Part shown: positions 12,490 through 24,270 of the stretch, one piece after another
Numbering within the stretch: the stretch's first letter is position 1
Layout: every line of letters starts with the position of its first letter
Position numbers and translations under genes: made by a program
NCBI GenBank assembly: GCA_910589415.1
Contig: OU342630.1
Location: forward strand, 75,016,186 to 75,080,185
DNA from: Malachius bipustulatus
Taxonomy: Eukaryota > Arthropoda > Insecta > Coleoptera > Melyridae
Reading direction: 5' to 3'
DNA length: 64,000 nucleotides
The notes under the pieces: model-generated
What the model saw: the letters and a program-made list of their open reading frames with translations, nothing else
Told to the model about the DNA's origin: nothing
Databases searched by the model: none

Positions 12490-14655
12490 GTACAAAACTT
12501 TATCTACAATCATTCGAAATTAGTTACTTTGATCTTTATATCATTATTAATTTATTACAAAAATTAACAATATTCGAGATATATTGAGTAGTAACTCAAG
12601 TAACTCCAAATAGTAACTCACGTCTCGAAGTATTCGAGACTTGAGTTGTCTATATGGATCAATATAGTAGTTAACTAAGAACGCGTTGGGTGACAGCAAG
12701 TTTATTAATCGAATATGAGCAAAAGCAAAGTCATGTTCGATTCAGGTATTCCATCATTTATATTCAAGCAGACGCTACAAAAGTTATTCTGATATCTCTT
12801 CGGTCATCTTTTTACTCGATAAATCAAGAGTATAACATACGAGTTGACTTATGGCTGATACGAAAAATGATGTGCCTAGAAAAAAGTAAATATTGTTGCT
12901 AATGAAAAGGCCTTGTTGGCGTATTATTTTGAACATTTGGCGAGGTGTTTCATATTCCACTAATGCGTTAGAGATATCTTGACGTGCTAGTGCAGTAAAA
13001 TAGATTATTACCTAACTTAAATGGGTAGGATAATAGTGGATAGGATAATAATTACATTACAAGTGTGAAAAGTGACTCATTTCACACGAGTGGGAGATAT
13101 GGTTAGCCGAGTACGACAATCCCACGAGTGTGAAATTACACTCTCCAGTCTCCACACAAGTTATGTATACTATTTTCCTACGACCACAGATTAATGCACA
13201 TTTTATTTTTTTTAATACTTTTATTTGAAAATTTTACAAAAAAAAAACTAATGTTTGAATTAGAAAAACTTAAAATAACAATAATTTAGAGTTGAAGAAA
13301 TTGAAAGTACTTTATTATTATTAGGTAACTACAATTTTAATTATATTATTGAGTTTGCAACAAATAGAGAGATTTCTCTTTGTTATTTATCTGTACCCTT
13401 GGACCTACATTATGTACATCGAGATAACAATAAGATTAGCACCAATATGAATGTGTGGTTTAATTGAAATTAATATTTCGAAAACGTCAGATAAACTTTT
13501 CGATTTTACTGTTTTGCGTCTGCATTATAAAAACTTGTTACATAAAAAACGTAAAATAGTATTTGAAATCTAATAGAAATCGAAGTTGCAGAAATGCATA
13601 GGTAGCTGTATTGTGGGCTGCCTAAATTATATGCATATCTGTATTGTGGGTTGCCAAAATTAGGGGTATTAACTAACTTATTGACCAATCAAATCACCCG
13701 CGTGTGATATTTTACTTTTCATCACCAGAGTGATATTTGTCATTTTCTAAGTACCTAAGTAGTGTGCTATTTGTCATTTTCGCAGGGGGTCGTCGGAAAA
13801 TGCTCTTTATCTAACCATGTCGATAAAGTGTATAAAATTCAACACTCCCTACTATTACTTAGTATTATTATCGTTTTACCCATTGAATATACCTGGAGGA
13901 CTGATGAGTCACTTTTATGTTTTTACGTTTCTTATCCCTATTTAATTCTACGGGTTGTCCAAAAAGTCTGGAAACGGTCAAAGATCTTGTAAAACATCAC
14001 AGCTTTAAAATATTACACGGGTATCCCTAATTTTCATTGCAGAATCGAATTTTACCAAAAAGACGTCAAGTTTGTAAAGTTTTTTTTTAGATTCGTGATA
14101 GATGGTGCTGTAATCGCAAACATATTCGCGAATAAATTTTTTCCGTAATTGCTAAGAAATTCTACTGAAGAATAAAAAATAGTAAAATACGAATTCGTTT
14201 ACTTGAAAACAATTATTATTCAGTAGTGGTGAATTTAATTCCCATACCACCACGAGCATAAAAGTCTCTTTGTTTTGGTGAAAATACAATATTTGTTCAA
14301 AAAAATGAAGTTAGCATTTGAAAATTGCCTACCACTTCTCCCCTCATGGCGATGGGAGCAGGGTATCAAATGTAACACTATTGAATGACTGTTTTTATTA
14401 AATGAACTCGTACCCACTTTATTATTTTTCATTCTTCTATGAAATTTCTTTGAATTTTCGAAAAAAAAATGTATAGTCAAATGTCAGAATAGTCACATGC
14501 GAATGAAAGTACATAAAATCTTAATGCCAACAAAAATATTAACATATTCAGCTATAAAAACAAACAGCTCTCTAGCAAGCGTTGGTTTTCCATAGCACCT
14601 TCGAGTGTTGCATAGCGCGGACGTAGTCACCAATAACCAAAATGCTGAGATGTTC
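12490..14655. other. Non-coding stretch with minor repeats
   Basis: Small imperfect inversions occur near 13065-13140 (TTTCACACGAGTGGGA / CCACGAGTGTGAAA). GTATTGTGGGTTGCC-like sequence is repeated directly at about 13608 and 13641. A transposon-flank phrase, GGGTTGTCCAAAAAGTCTGG, is at about 13952. No gene is seen. Confidence 0.4.
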
Positions 14656-14679
14656 ATGTAAAATTTTCGAATTTTTCAT

Positions 14680-14865
14680 TATCTCAATTTCATTTGACCC
14701 ATTCTGAATTGTATTTGAAACTTTCCGAATTGCATTTAACGCTTTCTTAATTCCATTTTATGCTTTCTTACTACAATTAACGCATTTTGAATTACAATTG
14801 AAGAATTCTGAATTACAATAATTGACTATTCTCAATTACGTTTAACCGTTTCTCAATTACAACTA
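14680..14865. repeat. Minisatellite of ~21-23-bp units, about 8 copies
   Basis: Degenerate units of the form AATTRCAWTTAACGCTTTCT recur back to back: GAATTGCATTTAACGCTTTC, AATTCCATTTTATGCTTTC, ACAATTAACGCATTTTG, AATTACAATTGAAGAATTCTG, then AATTACGTTTAACCGTTTC. The order and spacing are clear although individual copies diverge. Confidence 0.6.
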
Positions 14866-15276
14866 GAAAAGGTGTAGTGGCCACTGACATAGGTAAGGTA
14901 AGTACCTACTATTAAATAATCGCCGCTAAAAATTATATTGTTTAAAAGATTTAAGTAATAATGAAATGACAGCTGTAAAAGTCTTGAGCGTATTCGCTTT
15001 GGGAAGTGACGACAGAGTAGGTAATCCAAACTCTGAATCCAGAGCATAAAAATGGAGTTGGTTGGTGAGAGGGAAGTTCGTGATTCCAGACCCGATCTGA
15101 TTCTTTGGAAAGGATCTCGACTAACTGACGGTTCTATTTCTCAAAATCCAAACCTTTCATTTCAACAACTGAGCTCCGTTGATGGGACGATAAGCCACAA
15201 TGTCGGTGAATGGAAAGCTTACGTCGTCCGTTAAAGCCTGTTGCTTCTCTTCATGCTTCCAGAAGTTTCTATTGAT

Positions 15277-15986
15277 ATCACGGTGTATCGCATTTAAGAT
15301 TAATACACCACTGTATTTTCGCTATTTGAAGGAGTTGCAGTTCTAAATTTTGTACAGCCACACGTTTCAGGACATTTAACTGAAATTTGATCTTTAAACC
15401 CCGTCTACCTACTACTTACGAGTAGGTAGGTACTACGTCTTCGCAAATATGCTTAATTATCGATATTTTGCTTCGCGTTAGAGATATCGAAAAAAGCTAC
15501 TATAAGCATTTGATTTTTTATTATTTTGGTCTCACATAAATTTTTTTAATTTTTTAAATTTAAAAAATCGGACAGTAGTTCTAATTATGTCAAATTATTA
15601 CATTCCATGACACTCTAATTATTATCAAATTAGAAATAAAATTTTCAAAAATATTTATGTAGGACCAAAATAATGGAAAAATTCTAATGCGAATTTTGTC
15701 ATGAAACTCGGTATCCGGGGTTAGAGTCTAATTTAGAACAAATTTTTCTGGTAACTTTTTTGGATATCTCTAACGCGAAGCAAAATATCGAAAATTTTCC
15801 CTGTTTGGGAAGACGTAGGGGCGGGGTTTAAAGATCAAATATAAGTTAGATATCGTAAAAAGTGTGGCTCATCACTCTGTACGAATGTACAAAATTTCAA
15901 ACCCCGACGCCTACAAATAAATAGAATACAGGGGTGTATTCATCTTAAATGCCACACACGCTGACCGTATATCTTACACCGTGATT
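15277..15986. mobile_element. Fold-back element, ~710 bp, ATCACGGTGTA termini
   Basis: ATCACGGTGTATCGCATTTAAG on the left is inverted as CTTACACCGTGAT on the right. Inner arms match well: GATATTTTGCTTCGCGTTAG at about 15462 against CTAACGCGAAGCAAAATATC at about 15770, and TTTGATCTTTAAACCCCG against CGGGGTTTAAAGATCAAAT. Confidence 0.7.
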
Positions 15987-17640
15987 GATATACATTGTGG
16001 TGAGTTTTACACAAAATTTATACTTTTTGATAGCGAATATCTATTTTCAAAATTATGAGTCGATACATTTCATATTTGTATGAATTCGAATTCTTCAAAA
16101 ACTTTTTTATAAAAAAAAAAGAATTGGGTGAAATAAAAAAAAATTGACACGGATTTTTTAATGAAATCAGTATTTTAAAAATAAGCATTCGTATCACTTA
16201 TTGAATTCTCGTTAATATTTTGTTGTTTTTTGTTTGCATGGAATCATAAATCAAAAAAATTCTATTCACATATTTATAAAGATTCCTTTTTAAAATTATT
16301 CATGGGGAGTGAACGTGAACAAATAAATACAATGAATAATTCATCTAATTAGAAAAATCGCTCAGCTACACAATCTGTCGTATTCGTTCATTTTATGTCT
16401 TTGCTGATTACGGTTTATATAAATATTTGTTCATCTTAATTTTTATTATTGTTTGAGCCTCCAAGCAGTCTCAAAATAGGGTTTGGTAAGTGTTTGTTAC
16501 CTTAATATATCAGTTGGGCGCGTCCAATTATCGTTTGTTTGATAATTATTATATTGTTATGTATGAAAAATAATTTGCATTATTCACGGCTGTAAGGTGT
16601 TTTTTTTTCTAGCTGGGTGGGGTTTATTACTTACTTTATACTTACCAGTACCAACAGTCTTTATGTATGTGTTCACTATTTACGATTTATCCTTGAAAAT
16701 TTGCAAGAAAATTGAAATGGGCTCGATTTAGTCCGTGGGCGAAGAGATTTCTGTTCAGACCAGTAAACAAAAGTAGGCAGAATGAACCGTTGACCCGTCG
16801 AAAAACATCTAAAAACAAATTAAAATAGCTTGCAAGAATTTTAAATGTGCTTTGACCTTGCAGAGTGTACATTTGAAAGCGTCCAAACTATTGAAATAGA
16901 GTTAGATAGAGAATACCTTACCTACCTATAAAAATATTCCATTATTATTATTGTTGTTGACTTCAAACCGTTCACAATTATTATTATTGTTGTTCCGAGA
17001 TTAGATTGGAGTAAATCATTCTAGTGGATATAATAATAATTGATAATTGTACTTCTTAATTCTTATAGGTATAGGGAAGTCTGTAATTTGACCAATTTGT
17101 CCGAAGAAGTTATGTTAACATAAAGGTTGGACCGGATAACGTGACTTTTTTGAAGAAGCTTGCCATGTTCTTTATTTAAACCAAATCATGGACGTAGTTT
17201 AATTATTGAAATGTTCAACAGAATAAGAAACTTTGTTCGGAATAAATTATTAAAAGTCGTGACGTAAACTACGGATCAAACCTCACACAGTTGGTTAACT
17301 GGAGGTCGAAATTGAATTTGAAAGACTTGGAAAATTATGTTCCGGTATGGAGTAATACTTTACTATAGTGTTTCTTAGACACCACCCCGTGTCATACCCT
17401 TATACGTATACATAAATAAATACGTGGGAGACTTCTCTCGTCCCAAACCTGAACATTTATCTATGAAGTCTTCATTTTTATGTATGATGGAAAATATGAA
17501 CTGAAATTAACCTTCGACTGCCATAGATTTGAACTTAACGACTTAATTAACTAACAAATTAAACGATCTTTGAACCAAAAGTTCCACTATACCGTTTTTA
17601 AATCTTGTTAATTCAAACATTGATATATCTATGTATTGTA
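15987..17640. other. Non-coding AT-rich stretch
   Basis: No gene is recognised. ATTATTATTATTGTTGTT occurs twice, at about 16940 and 16978, which is microsatellite-like. Confidence 0.4.
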
Positions 17641-17972
17641 CCAGGTGTCCCAACACTAGTGTCCACCCCCTAAATAGAGCTTAATTTTAAAGATAAAAAA
17701 TTGAAACTTTGAGGATTTGTGTAGGTACTTGATATAGGACCACAGAATGGCATAATCAGTTTCATTAAAAAAAATTTAGTTTAGGCGCCAAAGATAAAAA
17801 ACTGCAAGATGGTGGTAAATTGTCGAAAAAAAATTGATTTTTTTTCAATACATACGTAGAAATCGATTAATAAAATCAATATCGCTTGAAAGAAATGTGA
17901 AAAAACTAATTATAAGGCTTTAATTAAATAAAATATATGTAATTATATAGCAATGACAGGTAGACAATATTA

Positions 17973-20171
17973 CAGGGTGATTCATGAGTGACCTTACATA
18001 GACCAATGGTGATAAGCGGACTTCAAGGCGGGTCGAAAACCACAAAAGAAATTTTTTTTGTGTGATTGGTTAAGAAGTTACAGAGTGTTTTAGGTCTCAG
18101 GTACAAAACTTTGATAGGCGATATTTCTGAAACGGCTGGAGGTATTTTGTAGAAATTTACTAGGAATGGTGCATTCCGGAAACTCATCAAAACCGCATTC
18201 TGAGTTAAGTAAAAATCCAGGACCGGACTTGAAAATTTTTGCCCCCATGGTCTTTGTTGAAAAAGTTTATTTTCTGACCGTGCTACTGAAAAACTGTCAT
18301 CGAATTTGAAAAAATAAGAAAAAACTCTATAGAAATCATTCCTCAATTTGAACGGCACACCCAAACCGTCTCGAAAAAAAAATGTCAAAGTAAAACTTCT
18401 CAGTAGATTATCGTTTTCGAGCAGACATATTTTACTTAATGTTCGTCTGAATTCCTTCAAATTTATTTTTTGACTTGTTTCTGTGGGAAAAATGTCAGTG
18501 TAAATTAAATTTTATCAATATTAATGTTATAAACGGTTCTCAAAATGTCCTTTACCAACTTCAATACATTTCCTGCAGCGTTTCCATAAATTTTGGTTTG
18601 CTTTTTGAATTATTTGCCTGTTGTTTCTAATTTCATCAGCAACTACCAGTATTCGCGTCCTGAGCTCCTCTCTGGTACTTACTTCCGTTTTTTAGACTTC
18701 CTGCTTCATATGGCCCCATGGGTAATAGTCTAAAACAGTGAGGTTGGGGGACCTAGGTGGTCGTCAGGAATGAGGGCCGCCGCGCCCGAACCAACGATTG
18801 GGGTACTCATTGTGGAAATGCTCTCTGACTTGTCGAGAAAAATGCGGTGGTGCCCCATCTTGGTGGAAGGAAAGAGCACGCCTGTTCACGTTCGCCTCTG
18901 CAAGCAAGCCGGGCAAAATGACTTGTTGGAAAAGTAAATAAATTTCCCCCGTGAGCCGCCCAGCAAAAACTGGGGTCCTATTAGGGTATCATTTGCAATG
19001 CCACACTGCACATTTATAGAAAATCTGTTGCGAGTTCTTCTGAATAACAGAGCGCGGATTTTCATATGCCCATAGGTGGGCATATTTTTTTTATTCGTTA
19101 CACCATCCCGCGTGAACTGAGTTTCGATCAGTACACAAAATTCTACGCAGTCCATTCAATGGAACTTCATTGAATGGTTGAAGCCTCTGTACGCTTTGTA
19201 CGTGACAGGGATGGCATTCGCTCTTCTTTTTTTCAAAGTTCACCATACTCTTGATTGAGAAATGCTCAGTGCTTGCCCAATTCTTCGCGTACTTGTACTT
19301 GGATTTACTGCCACCATCTCCACGATGTTTTATGGCTCAGATTTTCCAATTGAGGTTCAGCATTCCTTTGAACTCAGGGAAATATGCCGTGGTTTCGAGA
19401 AAATTGGAAAACAGACGCAAAACGTTACATGAAAACAGACGCAAAACGTTACATGGGCCGGTGTTCTTCGATTGTGATCTTCTATGGTATTCTCTCGCAG
19501 CTGCTCTTGAATTTCCATTGCAGAAACCATACACAAACATAATGTCTGGTATTCGTTATTAGTGAAATGATTTGTGATTATTAGTGAAATCTGAAAATTT
19601 TGTAGTTGACACCTGATTTCCCAGTAATAAAGCTTGGCCTTCTGTCCAACATTTTTCCCACAGAAACAAGTCAAAAAATAAATTTGAAGGAATTCAGACG
19701 AACATTAAGTAAAATATGTCTGCTCGAAAACAATTATTTACTGAGAAGTTTTACTTTGACATTTTTTTTTCGAGACGGTTTGGGTGTGCCGTTAAAATTG
19801 AGGAATGATTTCTATAGAGTTTTTTCTTATCTTTTCAAATTCGATGACAGTTTTTCAGTAGCACGGTCAGAAAATAAACTTTTTCAACAAAGACCATGGG
19901 GGCAAAAATTTTCAAGTCCGGTCCTGGATTTTTAATTAACTCAGAATGCGGTTTTGATGAGTTTCCGGAATGCACCATTCCTAGTAAATTTCTACAAAAT
20001 ATCTCCAGCCGTTTCAGAAATATCGCTTATCAAAGTTTTGTACCTGAGACATAAAACACCCTGTAACTTCTTAACCAATGACACAAAAAAAATTTCTTTT
20101 GTGGTTTTCGACCCGCCTTGAATTCCCCTTATCACCATTGGTCTATGTAAGGTCACTCATGAATCACCCTG
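17973..20171 (-). mobile_element. Mariner-like element with two 523-bp inverted repeats
   Basis: The arms 17973-18495 and 19649-20171 are inverted copies of equal length. The element starts CAGGGTGATTCATGAGTGAC and ends in its complement, with TA at each edge (17971-17972, 20172-20173). This is the target duplication of the IS630-Tc1-mariner superfamily. The 1153 bp between the arms carries a decayed transposase on the minus strand. The close similarity of the arms suggests fairly recent activity or gene conversion. Confidence 0.85.
18530..19560 (-). pseudogene. Decayed Tc1/mariner-family transposase
   Basis: Minus-strand reading gives, in family order, an N-terminal HTH-like YGFCNGNSRAAAREYHRR, then RDGVTNKKN and FSINVQCGIANDTLIGPQFL, then FHQDGAPPHFSRQVREHF (second catalytic Asp) and RPPRSPNLTVLDYYPWGHMK (third acidic residue region). 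The frames change between pieces and stops interrupt them, so no intact protein exists. A 24-bp tandem duplication at about 19417-19464 duplicates a CNVLRLFS-coding stretch in the N-terminal part. Confidence 0.85.
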
Positions 20172-20494
20172 TATAATCTGAACAATATAATCAATATAAT
20201 CTGAAAACGGTAGGTGCAATAAGTTTTATGACAAAGTAAATAAGGCCCAAATAAATAGAAGGACGGCTCTTGCTGGGCTAGCCGGCACACTGAACCTGCA
20301 CTGGACAGTGTCGTAGTATGGACTCATGAAAAAGGTGATTATTAAAAAGATATTAAAAATGTTTTTTAATGAAACTAATTATGCCATTCCGTGGTCCTAT
20401 ATCAAGTACACAAATCATCAAAGTTTCAATTTTTTATCTTTAAAATTAAGCTCGATTTAGGGGGTGGACACTTGTGTTGGGACACCCGGTATAA

Positions 20495-22017
20495 AGTCTG
20501 TACACTGAGAGTTGTCTGTTGTGATAACTAAGGATACAATATCATCTCGTTATGTTTCTTACTCCTTCTATTGCATTGCATAGTCAATCGAGTTAAAATG
20601 GGACGTATTGTCAGAAATACGTTTGAATCGTCAGCAATTCTAAAAAGATGAGCGAGAGTGAGACGGAAGTATCGACTCGCGTCTTGATACGCTTAGATTG
20701 ATACGATATTACGATAAGATTGTCGTCGCTACTGTCAGTGTCAGCGCTAAATATACTAATAAGGTTTGTGTTGTGATTTGAAACGTTTTTAATACGAAAT
20801 TAGCAGAATTACCTGTGATACTGTACGGTGTGATAAACTATGAGTAACTTATTAATTGCGCCTAAAAATCTATTTCCTTGTTTTGCCTGGGAAACGATTG
20901 AACTCCCTAGTACGTGGTCTTGTGGTTAAATTGCTGGAATATTTTACTTGCAAATAAGAAAACGGAGGTGTTATTCTTTCTTTTAAACGGCAACCAGCAG
21001 GTAGGTGACATGATATTTCTATCATGATGATAACAATAATTATTATCATTCTTATTTACTTGCATTATATATATTTGTTATCAAAAAGTTGCAAGGCTCT
21101 ACTTCGTCAATAACTTGTCGAAATAATATATTTATAGGATATTCATTATTCCTCAACACACGCCACTGACACGAACTGCGATACCACATCTGGTTCGACT
21201 TAGAAATAAGTGTACGATTCAAATCGAATTAAATGAAATTGTTTAGTCAGAATCAGTGTGGCATGACAACGGACAACTCTCAGTGGACAGATAGTACCTA
21301 TAGCGCCGTCTATCCATATCCAGGTACCTATAATAAACAGTTTCAAAGTGAGCCTAGGGAAATGCAGGACAGAGTAATTTAATTTAATCCTCAGAAATAG
21401 ATGGTGATTAGTTGGGAAACTGCTTTTAGTATATTACTCATGGGTCTGTTATTTGCAAGTTAAATTAGACGGCGTCCAACGGGAACCGTTACTTGTTCCC
21501 ACTTTTCCGATCATCACTAACTTATTGTTTCAAATTTTACCATTATTATAAACAAAATAGAGGTGTTGTATAATAATAGACCACACAAATAAACGTTTTT
21601 TCTACTCTTATTGAATAGCATTCCAATTATTAGAGCTTTTTGAATGAATTATGAAGGTTATTATTCGTAGGTGTTGAATTATAGTTCATTAATACCCGGC
21701 TCTTGTCAAATCACGTCTACTAGCAATTCATAAGCAATTCGCTCGTGGTCCAATAAAAGCTGTAAATTTGATAAACAGAGCAAAGCTGTTAATAGCAACG
21801 ATAACTGACATTTCTCAGAATCTACGGATGCGCAATCGGTACTCGGTACTAGAAGTTGTTCCAAGCAGTAAAATGAATAAAAAAATATTTTGATTAAAAT
21901 TTGTTTCTTTTTCATAAAAGAGTAGAAAAAGCATAGTATTAGATTCGCGATTATGGCCACTATTCACTTGATGGCATCATAATCGCTTAAATAATAATTA
22001 GTGAAAAAAATAGCGGT
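20495..22017. other. Non-coding stretch 5' of RNF144
   Basis: It holds the CpG-richer tract at 20640-21000, described separately. Otherwise no gene is recognised. The frame at 21706-21960 (minus) has no domain signature. Confidence 0.4.
20640..21000 (+). promoter_or_regulatory. Candidate RNF144 promoter / 5' UTR exon (weak)
   Basis: This stretch has more CpG than its surroundings and ends in a strong donor-like CAG|GTAGGT, with the candidate junction at 21000/21001. The first RNF144 coding exon needs an upstream non-coding exon because it begins with an acceptor at 24025. The link between the two is inference; no TATA box or clear initiator was identified. Confidence 0.22.
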
Positions 22018-23030
22018 CATTATATATCCGCGTGTCCTACAGTTTCACTATGGCACTTATACAGGATGTCCCAAGATTTCTTTATCAAGGGATATCCGCG
22101 TTATTTCAAAAAATAAACAAATGAAATTCGGGAAATTTCAACCATACCCCTAAGGCTTTACAGCTGCACCCTCAATGCCGCTTTACGCCTTTCCACCCCT
22201 AAGTAATCATCCCCTACTTTTTTTTTCAAATGACACCCCTATATTTTTTTTGCCCTACAGGATTGTTGACTTCTTTCTGAATATAATGTCATACGATTTT
22301 TTTAAATCGAGACATATCTAGCACGCCGAAATAAACATAATATCATAACAAACGAGGGTTGTCAAGAAATAACAATTAAAATTTAATATGACATTAAAAT
22401 AACAGAAGCAATTATTATTATTAACGCCTATACAAGTAACACCGGTATTACTAGTTAAGGTGGTTGGAAGAAACATTAACACAAAAAACAAGCAATTACA
22501 ACTCCTTGACAACCCTCGTTTGTTATGATATTATATTGTTTTCGGCGTGCTAAATATGTCTCGATTTAAAAAAAATCGTATGACATTATATTCAGAAAGA
22601 AGTCAACAATCCTGTCGGGCAAAAAAATATGGGGGTGTCATTTGAAAAAAAAAAGTAGGGGATGATTACTTAGCGGTGGAAAGGCGTAAAGCGGCATTGA
22701 GGGTGCAGCTGCAAAGCCTTAGGGGTATGGTTGAAATTTCCCGAATTTCATGTGTTTATTTTTTGAAATAACGCGGATATCCCTTGATAAAGAAATCTTG
22801 GGACACCCTGTATAGGGGTGGAAGACATACCTATAGTAACACCAGGAAGGTATTCATTTGCTTTGCAAACGAAAGGGAAGGCAAAAAACGGGTATTAAAA
22901 ATCAATTTTGAGAGTGCAATGACCTCGAGTCTCGGAAATAACCACTTGACGACAATGCCAAGCGCTTCGAAGCGTACAGTGACGGACTGGCACTATATCC
23001 GCTTTCACATATTGTGTCCAGTCCACAGGG
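22018..23030. repeat. Dispersed repeat, copy A, split by a fold-back insertion
   Basis: 22018-22061 plus 22811-23030 together match the continuous repeat at 24730-25050: CTACAGTTTcACTATGGCAC, then TATAGGGGTGGA, then GTAACACCAGGAAGGTATTCATT. The break coincides exactly with the TA-flanked element at 22062-22810. Confidence 0.75.
22062..22810. mobile_element. TA-flanked fold-back element, 749 bp
   Basis: The arms 22062-22366 and 22505-22810 are near-perfect inverted copies. The left begins CAGGATGTCCCAAGATTTC and the right ends GAAATCTTGGGACACCCTG, around a 138-bp spacer. TA is at both edges. No transposase, so it is non-autonomous. Its termini match the CAGGGTG...CACCCTG group. Confidence 0.88.
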
Positions 23031-23078
23031 ATTGATGCAAAAAAAAACAACTAATAAAACTGCGGTTTTTTTTATTCC

Positions 23079-23112
23079 TAACATTGCCACTTTTTTAGTT
23101 GTGGCAATGTTA
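23079..23112. repeat. Perfect 12-bp stem-loop
   Basis: TAACATTGCCAC pairs with GTGGCAATGTTA around a 10-nt loop. Confidence 0.4.
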
Positions 23113-24025
23113 AAAATAATAATAAACAAAATAACACTATCTCTTTGCGAGATAGTCATATTTTGCTATCTGATTCGAATTTATCAAACGGATTTGGAAA
23201 GTAAAAGTGTTCAGCTAAAAAAACGACAATCTTCGTTTTCCATTTAAATTTAAATTCTGAAAAATTGGTAAAACGTTATAAAGCTCGCAAGATGCGCAAT
23301 TCACGCCTAGCCTAGAACAGTAGTAGTTCGTTTCTTCTTTCTTCAATGTCCAAAATTCGTAATTTTTCAAATTTTTACGCTCAGCAGATTTGTTTTAATT
23401 GCACGATATACAGTGAGGGGCAAAAAAAAAACAATTCGTCAAATCTCCAAGTTTTGAGTTGAGAAAAAATCCAAAACAGATCAGTTTTTAAATATGATTC
23501 AATTTCTAGTGACATAAAATCTTTCATACAGGATGTTCCTACTGACATTGTCACTTTTTTCAAGGGTGCGTCCTGTATACGTACTTTACGTTTTCGTATG
23601 ACTTGAGAAAATTCAATAAGAATGGTTTTTGATCTTAAAAAAAAAACAAGTGAAAATAGCAATTTTCCATTTTGAAAGGAGCTCTCCTTCAAGACGGCTT
23701 GAGATATAGGGAACGGCTTACATGTCTCTATCTCAATATTGTGTAGCTGAAATTTTTATACAGGTGATGAAGATTATTAGATTATTCATCAGCAAATGAA
23801 AAAAATTGATAAAATTTAAGGTACCTTTGACGTATGAAACTTCACGAAAAGAGCATTATAATCATTTTCTACATGGTATTTTGTAACTTGTTTGGCAATT
23901 TTTTTCATTCTTTGATCATATTTCTTATTGTATACATTTTGATATGTGTATGTAATTTATTATTATTTACGCTCGTTCTCGTTTATTAATTAGGATTTTG
24001 TTCAATGTTTCCCTTTCTTTTTCAG
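23113..24025. other. Non-coding stretch before the first RNF144 coding exon
   Basis: Contains a degenerate fragment at about 23690-23775 (GAGATATAGGGAACGGCTTACATG ... GTAGCTGAAATTTTTATAC) related to the hairpin at 25456-25691, and a TACAGGATGTTCC terminus-like phrase at about 23526. No gene is seen. Confidence 0.4.
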
Positions 24026-24270
24026 ACTTTTCGGGAAATTTTAAAAATGGCTTCGACTGGTAGAACAAAGACCGGTCACCATGACATTGCCTATCCAACC
24101 TTTATGCGAGGGTAATGCACCGTTGCCTCTAAGGAGAGGGAACCTAAGAAGGAAGCCTTGTCTGAGTGCCGCTTGGGCAGATCCACCTAGCAGAAGAGAA
24201 CTCCGAAGAGCCATATGTTCATGGTCCGCTGGTTATGGGACGTTAAACGAACAAGACGAATTCAATATAG
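24026..24270 (+). CDS. RNF144: RNF144 first coding exon (acceptor 24025, ATG 24081)
   Basis: A polypyrimidine tract and TTCAG end at 24025, so the exon is internal and 5' UTR exon(s) should lie upstream. In the frame of ATG 24081 a TAA stands at 24042-24044, so 24081 is the first possible start in this frame within the exon. Its context is TCACCATGA. The donor GTAAAG is at 24271. The single leftover base G joins AA at 29905 to give Glu64, preserving frame. The encoded 63 residues are Arg/Pro-rich and match no domain I know. The phase fit supports the exon, but transcript evidence is lacking and another N-terminus is possible. Confidence 0.6.
24047..24115 (+). promoter_or_regulatory. Upstream ORF overlapping the RNF144 start codon
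   Basis: An ATG at 24047 (context AAAAATGG) opens a 22-codon frame ending at TAA 24113-24115. It begins 34 nt before the proposed RNF144 start at 24081 and ends 35 nt inside that ORF, in another frame. Ribosomes using it would terminate past the main ATG, so it could reduce RNF144 translation. The sequence shows only the arrangement; any repression is inference. Confidence 0.45.

Larger units (their letters stand above)
17641..20489. mobile_element. Outer TA-flanked fold-back element, host of an inner insertion
   Basis: The left arm 17641-17778 begins CCAGGTGTCCCAACACTAG. The right arm 20354-20489 ends CTTGTGTTGGGACACCCGG. The arms stay inverted for about 135 bp (for example ATGGCATAATCAGTTTCATT / AATGAAACTAATTATGCCAT). 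TA is present at both outer edges (17639-17640 and 20490-20491). A second element at 17973-20171 lies inside it, so this one is older. Confidence 0.8.

Noticed and set aside
23381..23692. 103-codon minus-strand ORF
   Set aside because: It lies in repeat-like sequence with a TACAGGATGTTCC terminus. No recognisable protein signature.
24047..24115. ATG 24047 as the RNF144 start
   Set aside because: Its frame stops after 22 codons and does not join exon 2. ATG 24081 does.
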